DNA from: Novilysobacter antarcticus
GTDB lineage: Bacteria > Pseudomonadota > Gammaproteobacteria > Xanthomonadales > Xanthomonadaceae
Length of the DNA: 64,000 nucleotides
Assembly (NCBI RefSeq): GCF_019802285.1
Contig: NZ_JAIEUJ010000004.1
Span: 186,001-250,000, forward strand
Direction: 5' to 3'
The number at the start of each line of letters is the position of its first letter. Within the stretch, counting starts at the first letter, position 1. Positions 39,049-46,852 of this stretch are shown one piece after another. The notes under the pieces were generated by a model. The model was not told the origin of the DNA, did no database searches, and saw nothing but the letters and a program-made list of their open reading frames with translations. A program made the position numbers and the translations under genes.

Positions 39049-40608
39049 ATGAGCACCACGCTCTCCCCCGATCACGTCATCGCCGAACTGAAAACCCGCT
39101 GGGGCGACGGCGTCATCACCGATCCCACCGAACTCGAGTATTTCGGCACCGACGTCTACTCGCAGGGCGAACCGCTGTTGGCGGTCCTGCGCCCCACCAG
39201 CGCGGAGCAGCTCGCCGCTGCCGTGGCGGAGTTGACCGCGGCCGGGGTCACCCTGATTGCCCGCGGCGGCGGCATGAGCTACACCGGCGGCTACCTCGCC
39301 ACCCGCCAGCCCACGGTGCTGATCGACACCGGCGGCCTGGACAAGGTGGTGGAAATCAACGTCCAGGATGCCTACGTGGTGGTCGAGGCGGGCGTCACCT
39401 GGGAAGCCCTGCAGAAGACGCTGCAAGCCAAGGGCGTGCGGACGCCGTACTTCGGTCCGATGTCCGGCTCGCACGCGACCGTCGGCGGGGCGTTGTCCCA
39501 GGGCAGCGTGTTCCATGGCTCCGCGCGTTACGGTTCCTCGGCCGACTCCGTGCTGGGACTGGAAGTGGTCACCGCCAATGGCGAGATCCTGCGCACCGGC
39601 TCGGCGGCCTCGGGCAATGCCACGCCGTTCTTCCGCTGGCACGGCCCGGATCTGACCGGCGTGTTCCTGGGCGACTGCGGCCTGCTCGGCATCAAGGTCC
39701 GCGCCAGCCTGCGTCTGTTGCCCAGGCATTCGCACATCGATTACCTGTCGTGGCAGTTCGAACGCGCCGACCAGTTGATGGACGCCATGGGTGCACTGGC
39801 CCGCGCCGGACTCGCGTCGGAGATTGCCGCGTTCGATCCCAGCCTCTCGCAGATCCGCATGCGTCGGGCCAGCCTGAGCAGCGATGTCAAAAGCCTTGGC
39901 AACGTGATCAAGAAGGGCGGGCTCATGCAGGGTCTGAAGCTGGTCACCAAGGGCCGCGACTTCCTCGACCCCGACCTGTTCACCCTGCACATCACCCTGG
40001 AGGGCGACTCGGAGGGCGAGATCAGCGCGCGCGTGGCGGCGGCCCGCAAGGCGGTCGCGGCATTCGGCAAGGAGGTTGAGAACAGTGTGCCCAAGGTGAT
40101 GGCGGCCAACCCGTTCGCGGCCAAGAACGCCATGCTCGGATCCGCCGGGGAGCGCTGGGCACCTATCCACGGCATCGTGCCGCACTCGCGCAGCACCGAT
40201 CTGTTCAACGCCCTGCAGGAGCTGTTCGCTGCCGAGAAGGCGGTGATGGATGAGCACGGCCTGTTCATCGGCACCCTGATGACCACCGTGGGCGCACAGG
40301 CGACCTTGATCGAACCGTGCATCTATTGGCCCGACTCGCACAACGCCTTCCACGTCCGCACCGTGGACCCGGAGCACCGTGCCAAGATCGGCTGCCCCGG
40401 TGAGAACCTGCCGGCGCGCGCAGCCACCGACGCACTCAAGCGCAAGATCGCTGACACCATGCGCGCGCACGGTGCGGCGAGCTTCCAGATCGGCAAGTTC
40501 TACACGTACCGCGAAGGTCGCGACCCGGCCGCGCTGGCGATGCTGGATGCGATCAAGCAGCAACTCGACCCGAAGGGTCTGATGAACCCCGGCGTCCTCG
40601 GACGCTGA
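39049..40608 (+). CDS. FAD-linked oxidase, glycolate/D-lactate dehydrogenase-like
   Basis: 519 residues of the vanillyl-alcohol-oxidase/GlcD flavoprotein family. The FAD-binding PCMH domain has ARGGGMSYTGGYLA (about 70-85) and GPMSGSHATVGGALSQGS (about 140-157), and the C-terminal substrate-binding half ends DPKGLMNPGVLGR. The family oxidises 2-hydroxy acids or aryl alcohols. GAGGA precedes the ATG. It lies 85 bp after the tandem hydrolase in the same orientation, so a role in oxidising its product is possible. Confidence 0.88.
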   Translation: MSTTLSPDHVIAELKTRWGDGVITDPTELEYFGTDVYSQGEPLLAVLRPTSAEQLAAAVAELTAAGVTLIARGGGMSYTGGYLATRQPTVLIDTGGLDKVVEINVQDAYVVVEAGVTWEALQKTLQAKGVRTPYFGPMSGSHATVGGALSQGSVFHGSARYGSSADSVLGLEVVTANGEILRTGSAASGNATPFFRWHGPDLTGVFLGDCGLLGIKVRASLRLLPRHSHIDYLSWQFERADQLMDAMGALARAGLASEIAAFDPSLSQIRMRRASLSSDVKSLGNVIKKGGLMQGLKLVTKGRDFLDPDLFTLHITLEGDSEGEISARVAAARKAVAAFGKEVENSVPKVMAANPFAAKNAMLGSAGERWAPIHGIVPHSRSTDLFNALQELFAAEKAVMDEHGLFIGTLMTTVGAQATLIEPCIYWPDSHNAFHVRTVDPEHRAKIGCPGENLPARAATDALKRKIADTMRAHGAASFQIGKFYTYREGRDPAALAMLDAIKQQLDPKGLMNPGVLGR

Positions 40609-40628
40609 GCCACGGCGGGTAACCGCGT

Positions 40629-40664
40629 CCCGGGCGCCGCTGCGCATGGACTGCGGCGCCCGGG
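40629..40664. terminator. Hairpin between convergent genes
   Basis: A 12-bp perfect stem (CCCGGGCGCCGC at 40629-40640, complement at 40653-40664) with a 12-base loop, between the plus-strand flavoprotein and the minus-strand MliC-like gene. Confidence 0.65.
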
Positions 40665-40693
40665 GTCACATCACTAGAGCGATCCGGTCTGGA

Positions 40694-41038
40694 TCAGATG
40701 GCGGTGCAGCGCTCGATGACCTCGCCCGTCGTGCTGTCCGCCATGTGGCGGAAGAGCGTGCCCTCGGAGCCGGTGCCCGACCCCTTGGTCCACCACTCCA
40801 TCTCGCCGCCCACGTAGCGCGAGCCACTGGCGGACACCGCGATCGCCATGTTGTGGCTTTCGCCCTTGTACTGGACGGTCGCCGAGTCGGTGGTGGGATA
40901 GCTGGCGGCGATCGTCTGGCCGCTTTCGCAGCGGTAATTGTGGGTGGCCGACGCCGAGCCCGCGGGAGTCTGCGGCGCGGTCGCGCACGCAGAAAGCAGA
41001 AGAACGGATGCGAAAGCAACAGGAGCAAGAATTTTCAT
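40694..41038 (-). CDS. MliC-like lysozyme inhibitor lipoprotein
   Basis: 114 residues. The signal sequence ends LLLSAC (Cys18) and is followed by a C-type lysozyme inhibitor domain: NYRCESGQTIAASYP, VQYKGESHNMAIAVSASGSRYVGG and EWWTKGSGTGSEGTLFRH. MliC proteins protect peptidoglycan from host lysozyme. Start ATG 41038. It is the last flanking gene before the integron array. Confidence 0.85.
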   Translation of the reverse strand: MKILAPVAFASVLLLSACATAPQTPAGSASATHNYRCESGQTIAASYPTTDSATVQYKGESHNMAIAVSASGSRYVGGEMEWWTKGSGTGSEGTLFRHMADSTTGEVIERCTAI

Positions 41039-41187
41039 GGTGAGCCTCTTTGGTGGATCGTGCCGCCACTCGCCGGATTGCTCCAGCGCATTCGCTTGCC
41101 CGACACATGGCAAGCGGGTGACCAGCACGCTACTGAGGCATCTGAGCAAATCGCGCGTGACCGCGCTGTCGTGGGAAGTCTCCGCGG

Positions 41188-41279
41188 TCAAACCGAATCC
41201 GGCTCGCGGAGCTCCCAGGCGGCTAGCGCCCGAAACTTTAAGAAGGGGCGACGCTGTCTCCGTTTGAATGACCAGTTTT
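41188..41279 (-). other. Decayed terminal attC
   Basis: TCAAACCGAATCC (41188-41200) resembles an inner attC arm, and GTTTGAATGACCAGTT (41262-41277) resembles the other arm plus the core, followed by an eight-T run. Core boxes are not intact. It probably marks the old end of the array. Confidence 0.45.
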
Positions 41280-41290
41280 TTTTAAGTAGC

Positions 41291-41656
41291 TCACGGCAGC
41301 AACTCGATGCCGAAGTGACGCACAACGAGAGCAAATAAGCCGAAGCAAACAACAGTTATCCCGATGCTGGACAGCATGCTGAGCCAGAATCCGATACGGG
41401 GAAGTAATACTGGAAATGCCAGGAACATCGGCAGTGTCGGAACCACATACCAGAATGTGTACCACGCGTGGTTCGCAATTTTCGCTTCCGGCTGCTTCTC
41501 GACGTAGAGCCAGATAAGCGCCAGGAAGGTCACCAGTGGTAGCGCAGCTATGAAGCCGCCAATCTTGTCGCTTCGCTTTGCTACCTCAGACACCAGGACG
41601 ACTACGGCCGCGGTGAGCATGTATTTGGTAATTAGCCAGCCCACAGCGATCTCCAA
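41291..41656 (-). CDS. Cassette 15: DUF3147-like small membrane protein
   Basis: 121 residues, four predicted TM helices (about 11-25, 33-50, 63-82, 92-112). VSEVAKRSDKIGGFIAALPLVTFLALIWLYVE (residues ~22-53) resembles the DUF3147 family. The frame begins at a TTG (41656) just inside the cassette; the next Met is at residue 13. It lacks a visible Shine-Dalgarno, common for integron cassettes. Function unknown. This is the cassette farthest from intI. Confidence 0.75.
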   Translation of the reverse strand: MEIAVGWLITKYMLTAAVVVLVSEVAKRSDKIGGFIAALPLVTFLALIWLYVEKQPEAKIANHAWYTFWYVVPTLPMFLAFPVLLPRIGFWLSMLSSIGITVVCFGLFALVVRHFGIELLP

Positions 41657-41660
41657 AGTT

Positions 41661-41777
41661 GTCTAACACCGGAATTAAGCCGACCCGCGACGTGCAAGCC
41701 GGCTGATGATAAAGACAGAATCACGAGCCTGCCTCGAAATGACACTTCGCGGGTTCGGCTTGAATGACCAGTTAGAG
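41661..41777 (-). other. attC 14 (117 bp)
   Basis: Outer boxes GTCTAAC (41661-41667) and GTTAGAG (41771-41777) with inner arms TTAAGCCGACCCGC and GCGGGTTCGGCTTGAA. The stop codon of cassette 14 lies within the right core box. Confidence 0.9.
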
Positions 41778-42086
41778 CGAAGCGTGGAAGCTTTCGGCGC
41801 CGAGCGTCACCCAGATTGCCACACCCAAGACAACTAGCACCATTGCCATGAACGCAAGGAGCGCTAGAGAAGGCTGGAGTAAAGAGGCTACGCCTGACAT
41901 AGCGTAGCCGAGCGGCAGGACAAGCAATCGGTTTCCGGCCCATCGGTGAAGGGCAGAGGGATCGGTGACGCGGCCGTAGTCAACACCATTCAACGGCGTT
42001 GAAGTTCCCGCGAAGCGAATAGTCAAGGCGACGCCCAGAAGGACCGGGACGAGGAGTAGTTGAACGATGGCGAGTAGCGCTTCCAT
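41772..42086 (-). CDS. Cassette 14: small membrane protein
   Basis: 104 residues with three hydrophobic segments (about 3-22, 53-75, 77-97) and a middle polar stretch DYGRVTDPSALHRWAGNRL. The sequence does not let me assign a family. The TAA stop is formed by the GTTA of the attC core. The start is ATG 42086 (MEALLAIVQLL); a GTG four codons earlier lies inside the neighbouring attC. Confidence 0.7.
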   Translation of the reverse strand: MEALLAIVQLLLVPVLLGVALTIRFAGTSTPLNGVDYGRVTDPSALHRWAGNRLLVLPLGYAMSGVASLLQPSLALLAFMAMVLVVLGVAIWVTLGAESFHASL

Positions 42087-42089
42087 GCG

Positions 42090-42206
42090 GTCTAACACTG
42101 GGTTTAAGCCGACCAGCGATGCGGGGATTGGGCGATGCTGGGAATCGAACCACGACTCTGTCGGGAAATGGGGCTTCGCGGATTCGGCTTGAATGAGAAG
42201 TTAGAT
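42090..42206 (-). other. attC 13 (117 bp)
   Basis: Boxes GTCTAAC (42090-42096) and GTTAGAT (42200-42206), inner arms TTTAAGCCGACC and GATTCGGCTTGAA. Same 117-bp class as attC 14. Confidence 0.9.
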
Positions 42207-42515
42207 GCTGCCCTCGCGCTCCACGACCAGAATTCTCGCTTCCCCGACCGGAATTGCAACATGCTCGGTACCAACTGACGCAAAGAACACATCGCCAGTC
42301 TCTAAGAGCGTGCGTTGCTCTGTACCACTGTTGTCACGGAAACGCATCTCCACTCGCCCAGCGAGGACGGCAAAAACCTCCTCACCGTCATTGATATGCC
42401 ACTTGTACGGCTGGTCTGACCAGTGAAGTCGAGTGGTCACACCGCCCATGTTCGCGATATCCACCGAACCCCAGGGCCGGTCAGCTGTGAACGTGCTGCT
42501 ACGAAATACTTTCAT
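42201..42515 (-). CDS. Cassette 13: cupin-domain protein
   Basis: A 104-residue single-domain cupin. WHINDGEEVFAVLAGRVEMRF (residues ~39-59) and GDVFFASVGTEHVAIPVGEARILVVER (~74-100) correspond to the two cupin motifs, with metal-ligand-like His40, Glu44/45 and His85. Similar small cupins bind metals or sugars; no specific reaction can be named. The TAA stop falls in the attC core. Confidence 0.82.
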   Translation of the reverse strand: MKVFRSSTFTADRPWGSVDIANMGGVTTRLHWSDQPYKWHINDGEEVFAVLAGRVEMRFRDNSGTEQRTLLETGDVFFASVGTEHVAIPVGEARILVVEREGSI

Positions 42516-42520
42516 GCAGT

Positions 42521-42580
42521 GTCTAGCGCCTGAGTTAAGCCGGACCGCGAAGCGGTCTCGCCTTGAACGAATCGTTAGCC
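42521..42580 (-). other. attC 12 (60 bp, short class)
   Basis: Left box GTCTAGC (degenerate, A to G) and right box GTTAGCC. The arms TTAAGCCGGACCGCGAAGC and GGTCTCGCCTTGAA form the hairpin with only a minimal loop. Confidence 0.85.
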
Positions 42581-42601
42581 GTCAATCGGTTGTTGTCTTG
42601 G

Positions 42602-43813
42602 CTACACCAAAACTGCCACAACACTTGCAGATACGCACCACAGCACTACGACGAGCGGAGAAGCCCGCCAAGCCACCATCAGGCCAAAGGCAACTAGGGC
42701 GATTACAAAGTCTATTGAGCCGGTAATGCTTGTTGTGAAAATCGGATCATAGAGCGCCGCGCCTAACAAGCCTACAACGGCTGCATTGATGCCGGAAATC
42801 GCGTTCCGTGCTGTGCGATTGTGAGAGAGCGCTTGCCAGAACGGGAGAACTCCTGCGACCAGTAGCAACCCCGGCAGAAACAGGAAGGCTAGTGCCGTTG
42901 CCGCTGTCAGATATGAGTTCTCAGTTGATGAAATTATGGAGCCAAGATATGCCGCAAAAGCAAACATTGGACCTGGAATGGCCTGTGACGCACCGTAGCC
43001 TGCCAGGAACTCATTAGACGAAACCCAGCCTGAGGAAACCACGGCATCCTGAAGCAACGGAAGGACGACGTGACCGCCCCCAAAAACTAGTGCGCCGGCA
43101 CGATAGAAAGCTCCGGCGACAGGTAGCAATCCTGATTCTGCGGTGGCCAGCACAGGTAGGACAAATAGCAACCCTACGAATAACGCAATAAGCATGATGC
43201 CAGTTCTCGCTCCGAACGGAACTCGAATCCGGCTAGGCTCATCAGATTCCATGTTGCTGCGAAGGATGAGCAGACCGGCTAGTGCAGCGGATGCCACAAC
43301 GGCGAGCTGAGCTATTGCTGATCCGAGTAGGAGCAGGACTGCGGCAGAAAGCAGAGCGATGGTGCGCCGTGGTCTGTCGGTGCAGATTTTCTTGGCCATT
43401 CCTAAAACTGCGTCTGCAACCACTGCAAAAGCCACAATCTTCAGACCATGAACGGTCGCCTGCCCGGCTGGTCCGGATAGAACCGGTAACAATGCCGCAA
43501 ATACAACGAGCAAGATGGCCGAAGGCAGAGTGAAGGCCAGAAAGGCAGCGAGCCCGCCGAGCCAACCCGCGCGTAGCAAACCAATGCTAAAGCCTAGCTG
43601 GCTACTGGCTGGGCCTGGTAAAAACTGGCAGATAGCTAAAAGGTGCCCGAACTGATCCTCACTGAGCCAACGACGACGCTCGACGAATTCAGTCCTGAAG
43701 TAGCCAAGATGGGCGATTGGCCCGCCGAATGATGTGAGGCCAAGCTTCAGAAAAGCTGACGCCACCTCTAGCGCACTTCCTGAACGCATCGAATTGTTTT
43801 GATCTTTAATCAT
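42602..43813 (-). CDS. chrA: Cassette 12: chromate transporter ChrA family
   Basis: 403 residues, the long two-half ChrA form. Each half carries its signature: LKLGLTSFGGPIAHLGYF / QFLPGPASSQLGF in the first, and ALVFGGGHVVLPLL / ASQAIPGPMFAFAAYLG in the second. About ten TM helices. ChrA proteins export chromate using the proton or ion gradient. A complete membrane transporter is large for an integron cassette. The start is ATG 43813; MRSGSALEV eight codons in is an alternative. Confidence 0.92.
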   Translation of the reverse strand: MIKDQNNSMRSGSALEVASAFLKLGLTSFGGPIAHLGYFRTEFVERRRWLSEDQFGHLLAICQFLPGPASSQLGFSIGLLRAGWLGGLAAFLAFTLPSAILLVVFAALLPVLSGPAGQATVHGLKIVAFAVVADAVLGMAKKICTDRPRRTIALLSAAVLLLLGSAIAQLAVVASAALAGLLILRSNMESDEPSRIRVPFGARTGIMLIALFVGLLFVLPVLATAESGLLPVAGAFYRAGALVFGGGHVVLPLLQDAVVSSGWVSSNEFLAGYGASQAIPGPMFAFAAYLGSIISSTENSYLTAATALAFLFLPGLLLVAGVLPFWQALSHNRTARNAISGINAAVVGLLGAALYDPIFTTSITGSIDFVIALVAFGLMVAWRASPLVVVLWCVSASVVAVLV

Positions 43814-43835
43814 GCGATCAAGATAGTGCTTTGAC

Positions 43836-43950
43836 GGCTAACACTGTAGTTAAGCAGATACCCGAAGTAGGCAGGAGGTTGGCCGAAATCGAGACACGAT
43901 TATGCCTGTAAATGGGAATTAGGGGGTTCGGCTTGAACGACCAGTTAGAT
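43836..43950 (-). other. attC 11 (115 bp)
   Basis: Left box GGCTAAC, right box GTTAGAT (43944-43950). The left arm is diverged (TTAAGCAGATACCC) relative to the right arm GGGGTTCGGCTTGAA, so the stem is imperfect. Confidence 0.8.
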
Positions 43951-43953
43951 AAA

Positions 43954-44343
43954 CTAGGGTGTAACGGCGAGCGTTGTGCTTTGCGAGCTAATTACAACGC
44001 CGTTGTCTTTAACTTGCGAAGAGTACGCTGCGGTGTCTCCGGACTCGTCTACTGTCACGGTGAACTCGACGCTCATCATCCCAGAGGCACCAGTCGCACC
44101 AACCTCAACCTGTGCGCGCTTTCCCGCCGCTGCGACAAGCTTTGGCTCGGACAGCACCTGTCCAGTGCGCAAGTCCGAAACAATAGCGGAAAGGTTATAC
44201 GTGTTTTCAGCAGAGCCACGGCTCACAGCAACTTGTACGTCGGGCCGAGCATTGTTCCATGCGTCAAGCTAAACAGGTGCGCTGGGGCTGGCGACGGCGA
44301 GCGATGACACTGAAAGCAAAGCAACGGCAATGAGGTTCTTCAT
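43954..44343 (-). pseudogene. Cassette 11: secreted small protein interrupted by an amber stop
   Basis: A 130-codon frame. ATG 44343 starts a clear signal peptide (MKNLIAVALLSVSSLAVASPSAP), then a TAG at 44269-44271 (codon 25). The same frame continues LDAWNNARPDVQVAVSRGSAENTYNLSAIVSD (residues ~26-57) and a beta-rich domain to the stop at 43954. An ORF caller sees only the last 90 residues. The continuity of frame and the signal peptide argue for one gene broken by a nonsense mutation, or read through. Function unknown. Confidence 0.75.
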
Positions 44344-44367
44344 AACGGCTCCTTGTTGATGAGTGAT

Positions 44368-44426
44368 GTCTAATACCTGGGTGCAGACGGGCCTGAAGCG
44401 GGCTCGGCTTGAACGAATAGCTAGGC
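44368..44426 (-). other. attC 10 (59 bp, mutated cores)
   Basis: Short-class site with both outer boxes altered: GTCTAAT on the left (AAC to AAT) and GCTAGGC on the right (GTT to GCT). The right arm GGCTCGGCTTGAACGA is still recognisable. Probably a poor recombination substrate. Confidence 0.7.
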
Positions 44427-44432
44427 CGCGCC

Positions 44433-44969
44433 CTATTTAATCTTGATTGACAGTGAAGATTCGATCCAACTTGATATACCCGCAAGAGTGGCGTGACCGT
44501 CCTCTCCGCCAAGTTCATTGGCGTATGTGGCGCTCACCAAATTTCCGCTCTCGTCGATAATTGCGAATACAGGGAACACTTTGATCCCGAGTGTCTCAAA
44601 CACGTAATCCTGGCCGGGAGCGGCGATCGACCATGCTAGGAAGCGATCTTTGGTATAGGCGGCAGCGTCTTCTGGCGGATCGGGTGTGACGGCCAACACT
44701 TGCAGATCTGGATTGAGTTGTTTCAGGGCATTGAGTTTTGGAATTTCCCGAATGCACGGCGGGCAATAGGCGCTGTAAAAATTGATGATCAGTGGCTTTC
44801 CACGAAATGAAGCAAGATTTGCTGGCCCTGGGAAGTCGGGAACGGGTTGGCCAACGGTGAGCTTCAGGCCATTTACAGGCTTATACGGGGCCTCTGACTG
44901 TTCTTGCGCGTAAAGAGGTGAAGTTATTGAAATTGCAACTAGCACCAGAAGAGCTGACAACAGGCGCAT
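44433..44969 (-). CDS. Cassette 10: TlpA-type thiol-disulfide protein
   Basis: 178 residues. Signal peptide (1-21, ending PLYA), then an AhpC/TSA-thioredoxin fold. GLKLTVGQPVPDFPGPANLASFRGKPLIINFY (residues ~34-65) precedes the redox motif CPPC (69-72), and the cis-Pro region is VFPVFAIID. Periplasmic proteins of this type reduce or oxidise disulfides, e.g. in cytochrome or copper-site assembly. Start ATG 44969. Confidence 0.88.
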   Translation of the reverse strand: MRLLSALLVLVAISITSPLYAQEQSEAPYKPVNGLKLTVGQPVPDFPGPANLASFRGKPLIINFYSAYCPPCIREIPKLNALKQLNPDLQVLAVTPDPPEDAAAYTKDRFLAWSIAAPGQDYVFETLGIKVFPVFAIIDESGNLVSATYANELGGEDGHATLAGISSWIESSLSIKIK

Positions 44970-44986
44970 ATGAGTCTCCGTTAGCG

Positions 44987-45103
44987 GCCTAACACCGAAA
45001 TTAAGCCGACCCGCAACGCGTGAGCCGGATGCTGATGGAATCCGAATTACGAGTCTGCCTGGAAATGGGACTTCGCGGGTTCGGCTTAAATAACCAGTTA
45101 GGG
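44987..45103 (-). other. attC 9 (117 bp)
   Basis: Boxes GCCTAAC (44987-44993) and GTTAGGG (45097-45103). Inner arms are TTAAGCCGACCCGC and GCGGGTTCGGCTTAAA, the consensus 117-bp type. Confidence 0.92.
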
Positions 45104-45104
45104 C

Positions 45105-45443
45105 TCACTCTGCCACAAAAAACTCGACCTTTCCGCAAGTGGCGCATGCGTATGTGTCGAACGTCGAACGGCTGACAAGGAGCTCGCCTAAGCGGCCGAA
45201 GAGGAGCGGCCAAGCACGTGTGCCTTCATGGATCTTGATGCGATCGACGACGGACATAGGTGTGGCACATCGTAAGCAATTTAGATCGCGAGAGAGCGGT
45301 TCATCCCGAGGCAGGCTCGGGAGGCTGTCAGGGACAAATAAAGCGTCCCGAGGCGTGCCGTCTAGGTGAGTGCCGCAGCTCCAGCACACGGAGTAGCCAG
45401 CCTCAATAACTTCGTCGCAGTTAACGCATCGTTGAATAGCCAT
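45105..45443 (-). CDS. Cassette 9: double zinc-ribbon protein
   Basis: 112 residues with two Cys-pair sets: C6/C9 with C20/C23 (CVNCDE..CWSCGTH), and C56/C59 with C100/C103 (CLRCATP..CATCGKVEFF). Each set should bind one zinc. No catalytic domain is seen; small zinc-ribbon proteins may be adaptors or nucleic-acid binders. The start is ATG 45443 (MAIQRCVNC); 26 further upstream in-frame codons are attC sequence. Confidence 0.8.
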   Translation of the reverse strand: MAIQRCVNCDEVIEAGYSVCWSCGTHLDGTPRDALFVPDSLPSLPRDEPLSRDLNCLRCATPMSVVDRIKIHEGTRAWPLLFGRLGELLVSRSTFDTYACATCGKVEFFVAE

Positions 45444-45458
45444 GACACTTCCTGTGAG

Positions 45459-45575
45459 GGCTAACACCGTAGTTAAGCCGACCCCCGGCACGTAGTCCGA
45501 AGATTGGCGAAAATTGAGCAATGACGCTGCCTGAAAGTGGGACCTCGGGGGTTCGGCTTGAACGCCCAGTTAGCC
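45459..45575 (-). other. attC 8 (117 bp)
   Basis: Right box GTTAGCC (45569-45575); left box GGCTAAC. Nearly identical to attC 1 at 50201-50317 (shared TTAAGCCGACCCCCGGCACG and GGGGGTTCGGCTTGAACG), differing from the main class in the CCCCC arm. Confidence 0.9.
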
Positions 45576-46181
45576 GCCAAGCAGCGCAGCTGTTATTGAG
45601 TGTGCAAGGCCGCTATGCACAAGCCAAGCAACAACTGCGATGTTGAGGAGCACCGTAACCCAGAAGGCCTGCTGAAACGACGCCTTTACCGTCTTATGGC
45701 GAAACTGTTGCTGCGCAATGAGTGCACCTGGCCAACCACCAAGCAAGTCTAGTAGGTGCAACGTGCTTTCTGGAGTGCGTTGCATGTCTTTGCCAGCGGC
45801 AGCCTTGTCCAGTGAATACATGATGTAGGACACGCAGCTAAGTAACATGTAGCCGACTGTAATCGCCGCCGGGACGCCGCCGAAGAGCATGCCGAGTGTG
45901 ACTGCAACCAAGAAAAATACACCAAGAGCCCGCCGCGGCAATGGCCTATATGGCTTAGGTTGCTGGATCTTCTGACCGGCGTGCCGTACATCTGTTGCGT
46001 TTGTTCGGCCCCGGGCATCTTTTGCTGCCGCGTATGTGATGAGGTCGCCATCAACTGGCCTACGAGACCCGAACTGGAAGGCTTTGATATGAACAAAGGC
46101 GCGGTCTCCACCGTCATGTGGCGTAACAAAGCCGTAGCCTTTGTCTTCGTTCCAGTCGGAAATTCGTCCTACAAATCGCAT
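45570..46181 (-). CDS. Cassette 8: cold-shock domain-DUF1294 membrane protein
   Basis: 203 residues. An N-terminal cold-shock (OB) domain (about 1-65) has DKGYGFVTP and DRAFVHIKAF, the RNP1/RNP2 RNA-binding motifs. Then a basic Pro-rich linker, and DUF1294 (about 85-200) with three or four TM helices, including SYIMYSLDKAAAGKDMQRTPE and LLGGWPGALIAQQQFRHKT. The architecture would tether an RNA-binding domain to the inner membrane. The stop codon lies in the attC core. Confidence 0.88.
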   Translation of the reverse strand: MRFVGRISDWNEDKGYGFVTPHDGGDRAFVHIKAFQFGSRRPVDGDLITYAAAKDARGRTNATDVRHAGQKIQQPKPYRPLPRRALGVFFLVAVTLGMLFGGVPAAITVGYMLLSCVSYIMYSLDKAAAGKDMQRTPESTLHLLDLLGGWPGALIAQQQFRHKTVKASFQQAFWVTVLLNIAVVAWLVHSGLAHSITAALLGG

Positions 46182-46197
46182 GGAAAGTCCATGTGGC

Positions 46198-46311
46198 AGC
46201 TGACACCGGAATTAAGCCGACCCGCGACGCGTGGGTCGCGTGCTGATGGAAACCGAACCACGAGCCTGCCTGGAAATTGGACTTCGCGGGTTCGGCTCGA
46301 AACTTTTAGGC
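46198..46311 (-). other. attC 7 (114 bp, mutated cores)
   Basis: Inner arms are consensus (TTAAGCCGACCCGC / GCGGGTTCGGCT). The left box is AGCTGAC (should end AAC) and the right box is TTTAGGC (46305-46311, G to T). Likely weak or inactive. Confidence 0.75.
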
Positions 46312-46833
46312 GCCGCCCGACAGCGTCTTGTTAGCCCGGTGCAGGAGTACACGCTGCAAGATCCCGAGGCCAATGATCGGATACACAGCAGCCAAGTAGC
46401 GGTCGCCGCGGAACGCTAGAGCAAACATGAGAGCCAGGGCTGTGGCGAACAGCAGAACGAGCGATGCGCGCCTGGGCGATCCTTGAGCACCGATGTAGCC
46501 GGCAGCACTTGTGAGCGTAGCAACAATGCCTACCGCCAACATAAGGATGAAAATAGCAGCCTCTTGAAGCGAATTGTAAAGCTTGAGGAACCACCACTGA
46601 TGGGTAAGGAACGCAAGCCCGCCGAGCAATAAATAGAGGTTTGCGGCCAGGATGAGGCGATTGGTAGGGCGGCGCTGCGGAACAATGATGGCGAGTTGAA
46701 TGATGGCTGCCAGCGACGCTAGCTTGAATGCCATCTCCCAACGAGATTCATCCGGGGTTCCGCTCCAGAAGGCGTAGGTTGCGAACAGTGAAAGAGGCAC
46801 AAACTGGATGAACGCAAAAATCCATTTCGGCAC
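46306..46833 (-). CDS. Cassette 7: polytopic membrane protein
   Basis: 175 residues with five hydrophobic stretches (about 5-22, 36-50, 60-77, 91-112, 124-140). No family recognised. The start is GTG 46833 with AGGAG about 10 bp upstream, one of few cassettes here with an evident ribosome binding site. The TAA stop lies in the mutated attC core. Confidence 0.72.
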   Translation of the reverse strand: MPKWIFAFIQFVPLSLFATYAFWSGTPDESRWEMAFKLASLAAIIQLAIIVPQRRPTNRLILAANLYLLLGGLAFLTHQWWFLKLYNSLQEAAIFILMLAVGIVATLTSAAGYIGAQGSPRRASLVLLFATALALMFALAFRGDRYLAAVYPIIGLGILQRVLLHRANKTLSGGA

Positions 46834-46852
46834 GGCGGATCTCTCCTGTGGT

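Noticed and set aside
42104-42292. Short minus-strand frame ending in SFKPNPRSPISRQ-type sequence
   Set aside because: Its second half is translation of an attC site and the rest is an out-of-frame part of the cupin gene; not a gene of its own. The same applies to frames at 45001-45213 and 50215-50607.
44264-44518. 84-codon minus-strand frame across attC 10
   Set aside because: It is in a different frame from both neighbouring cassette genes and is mostly attC translation.
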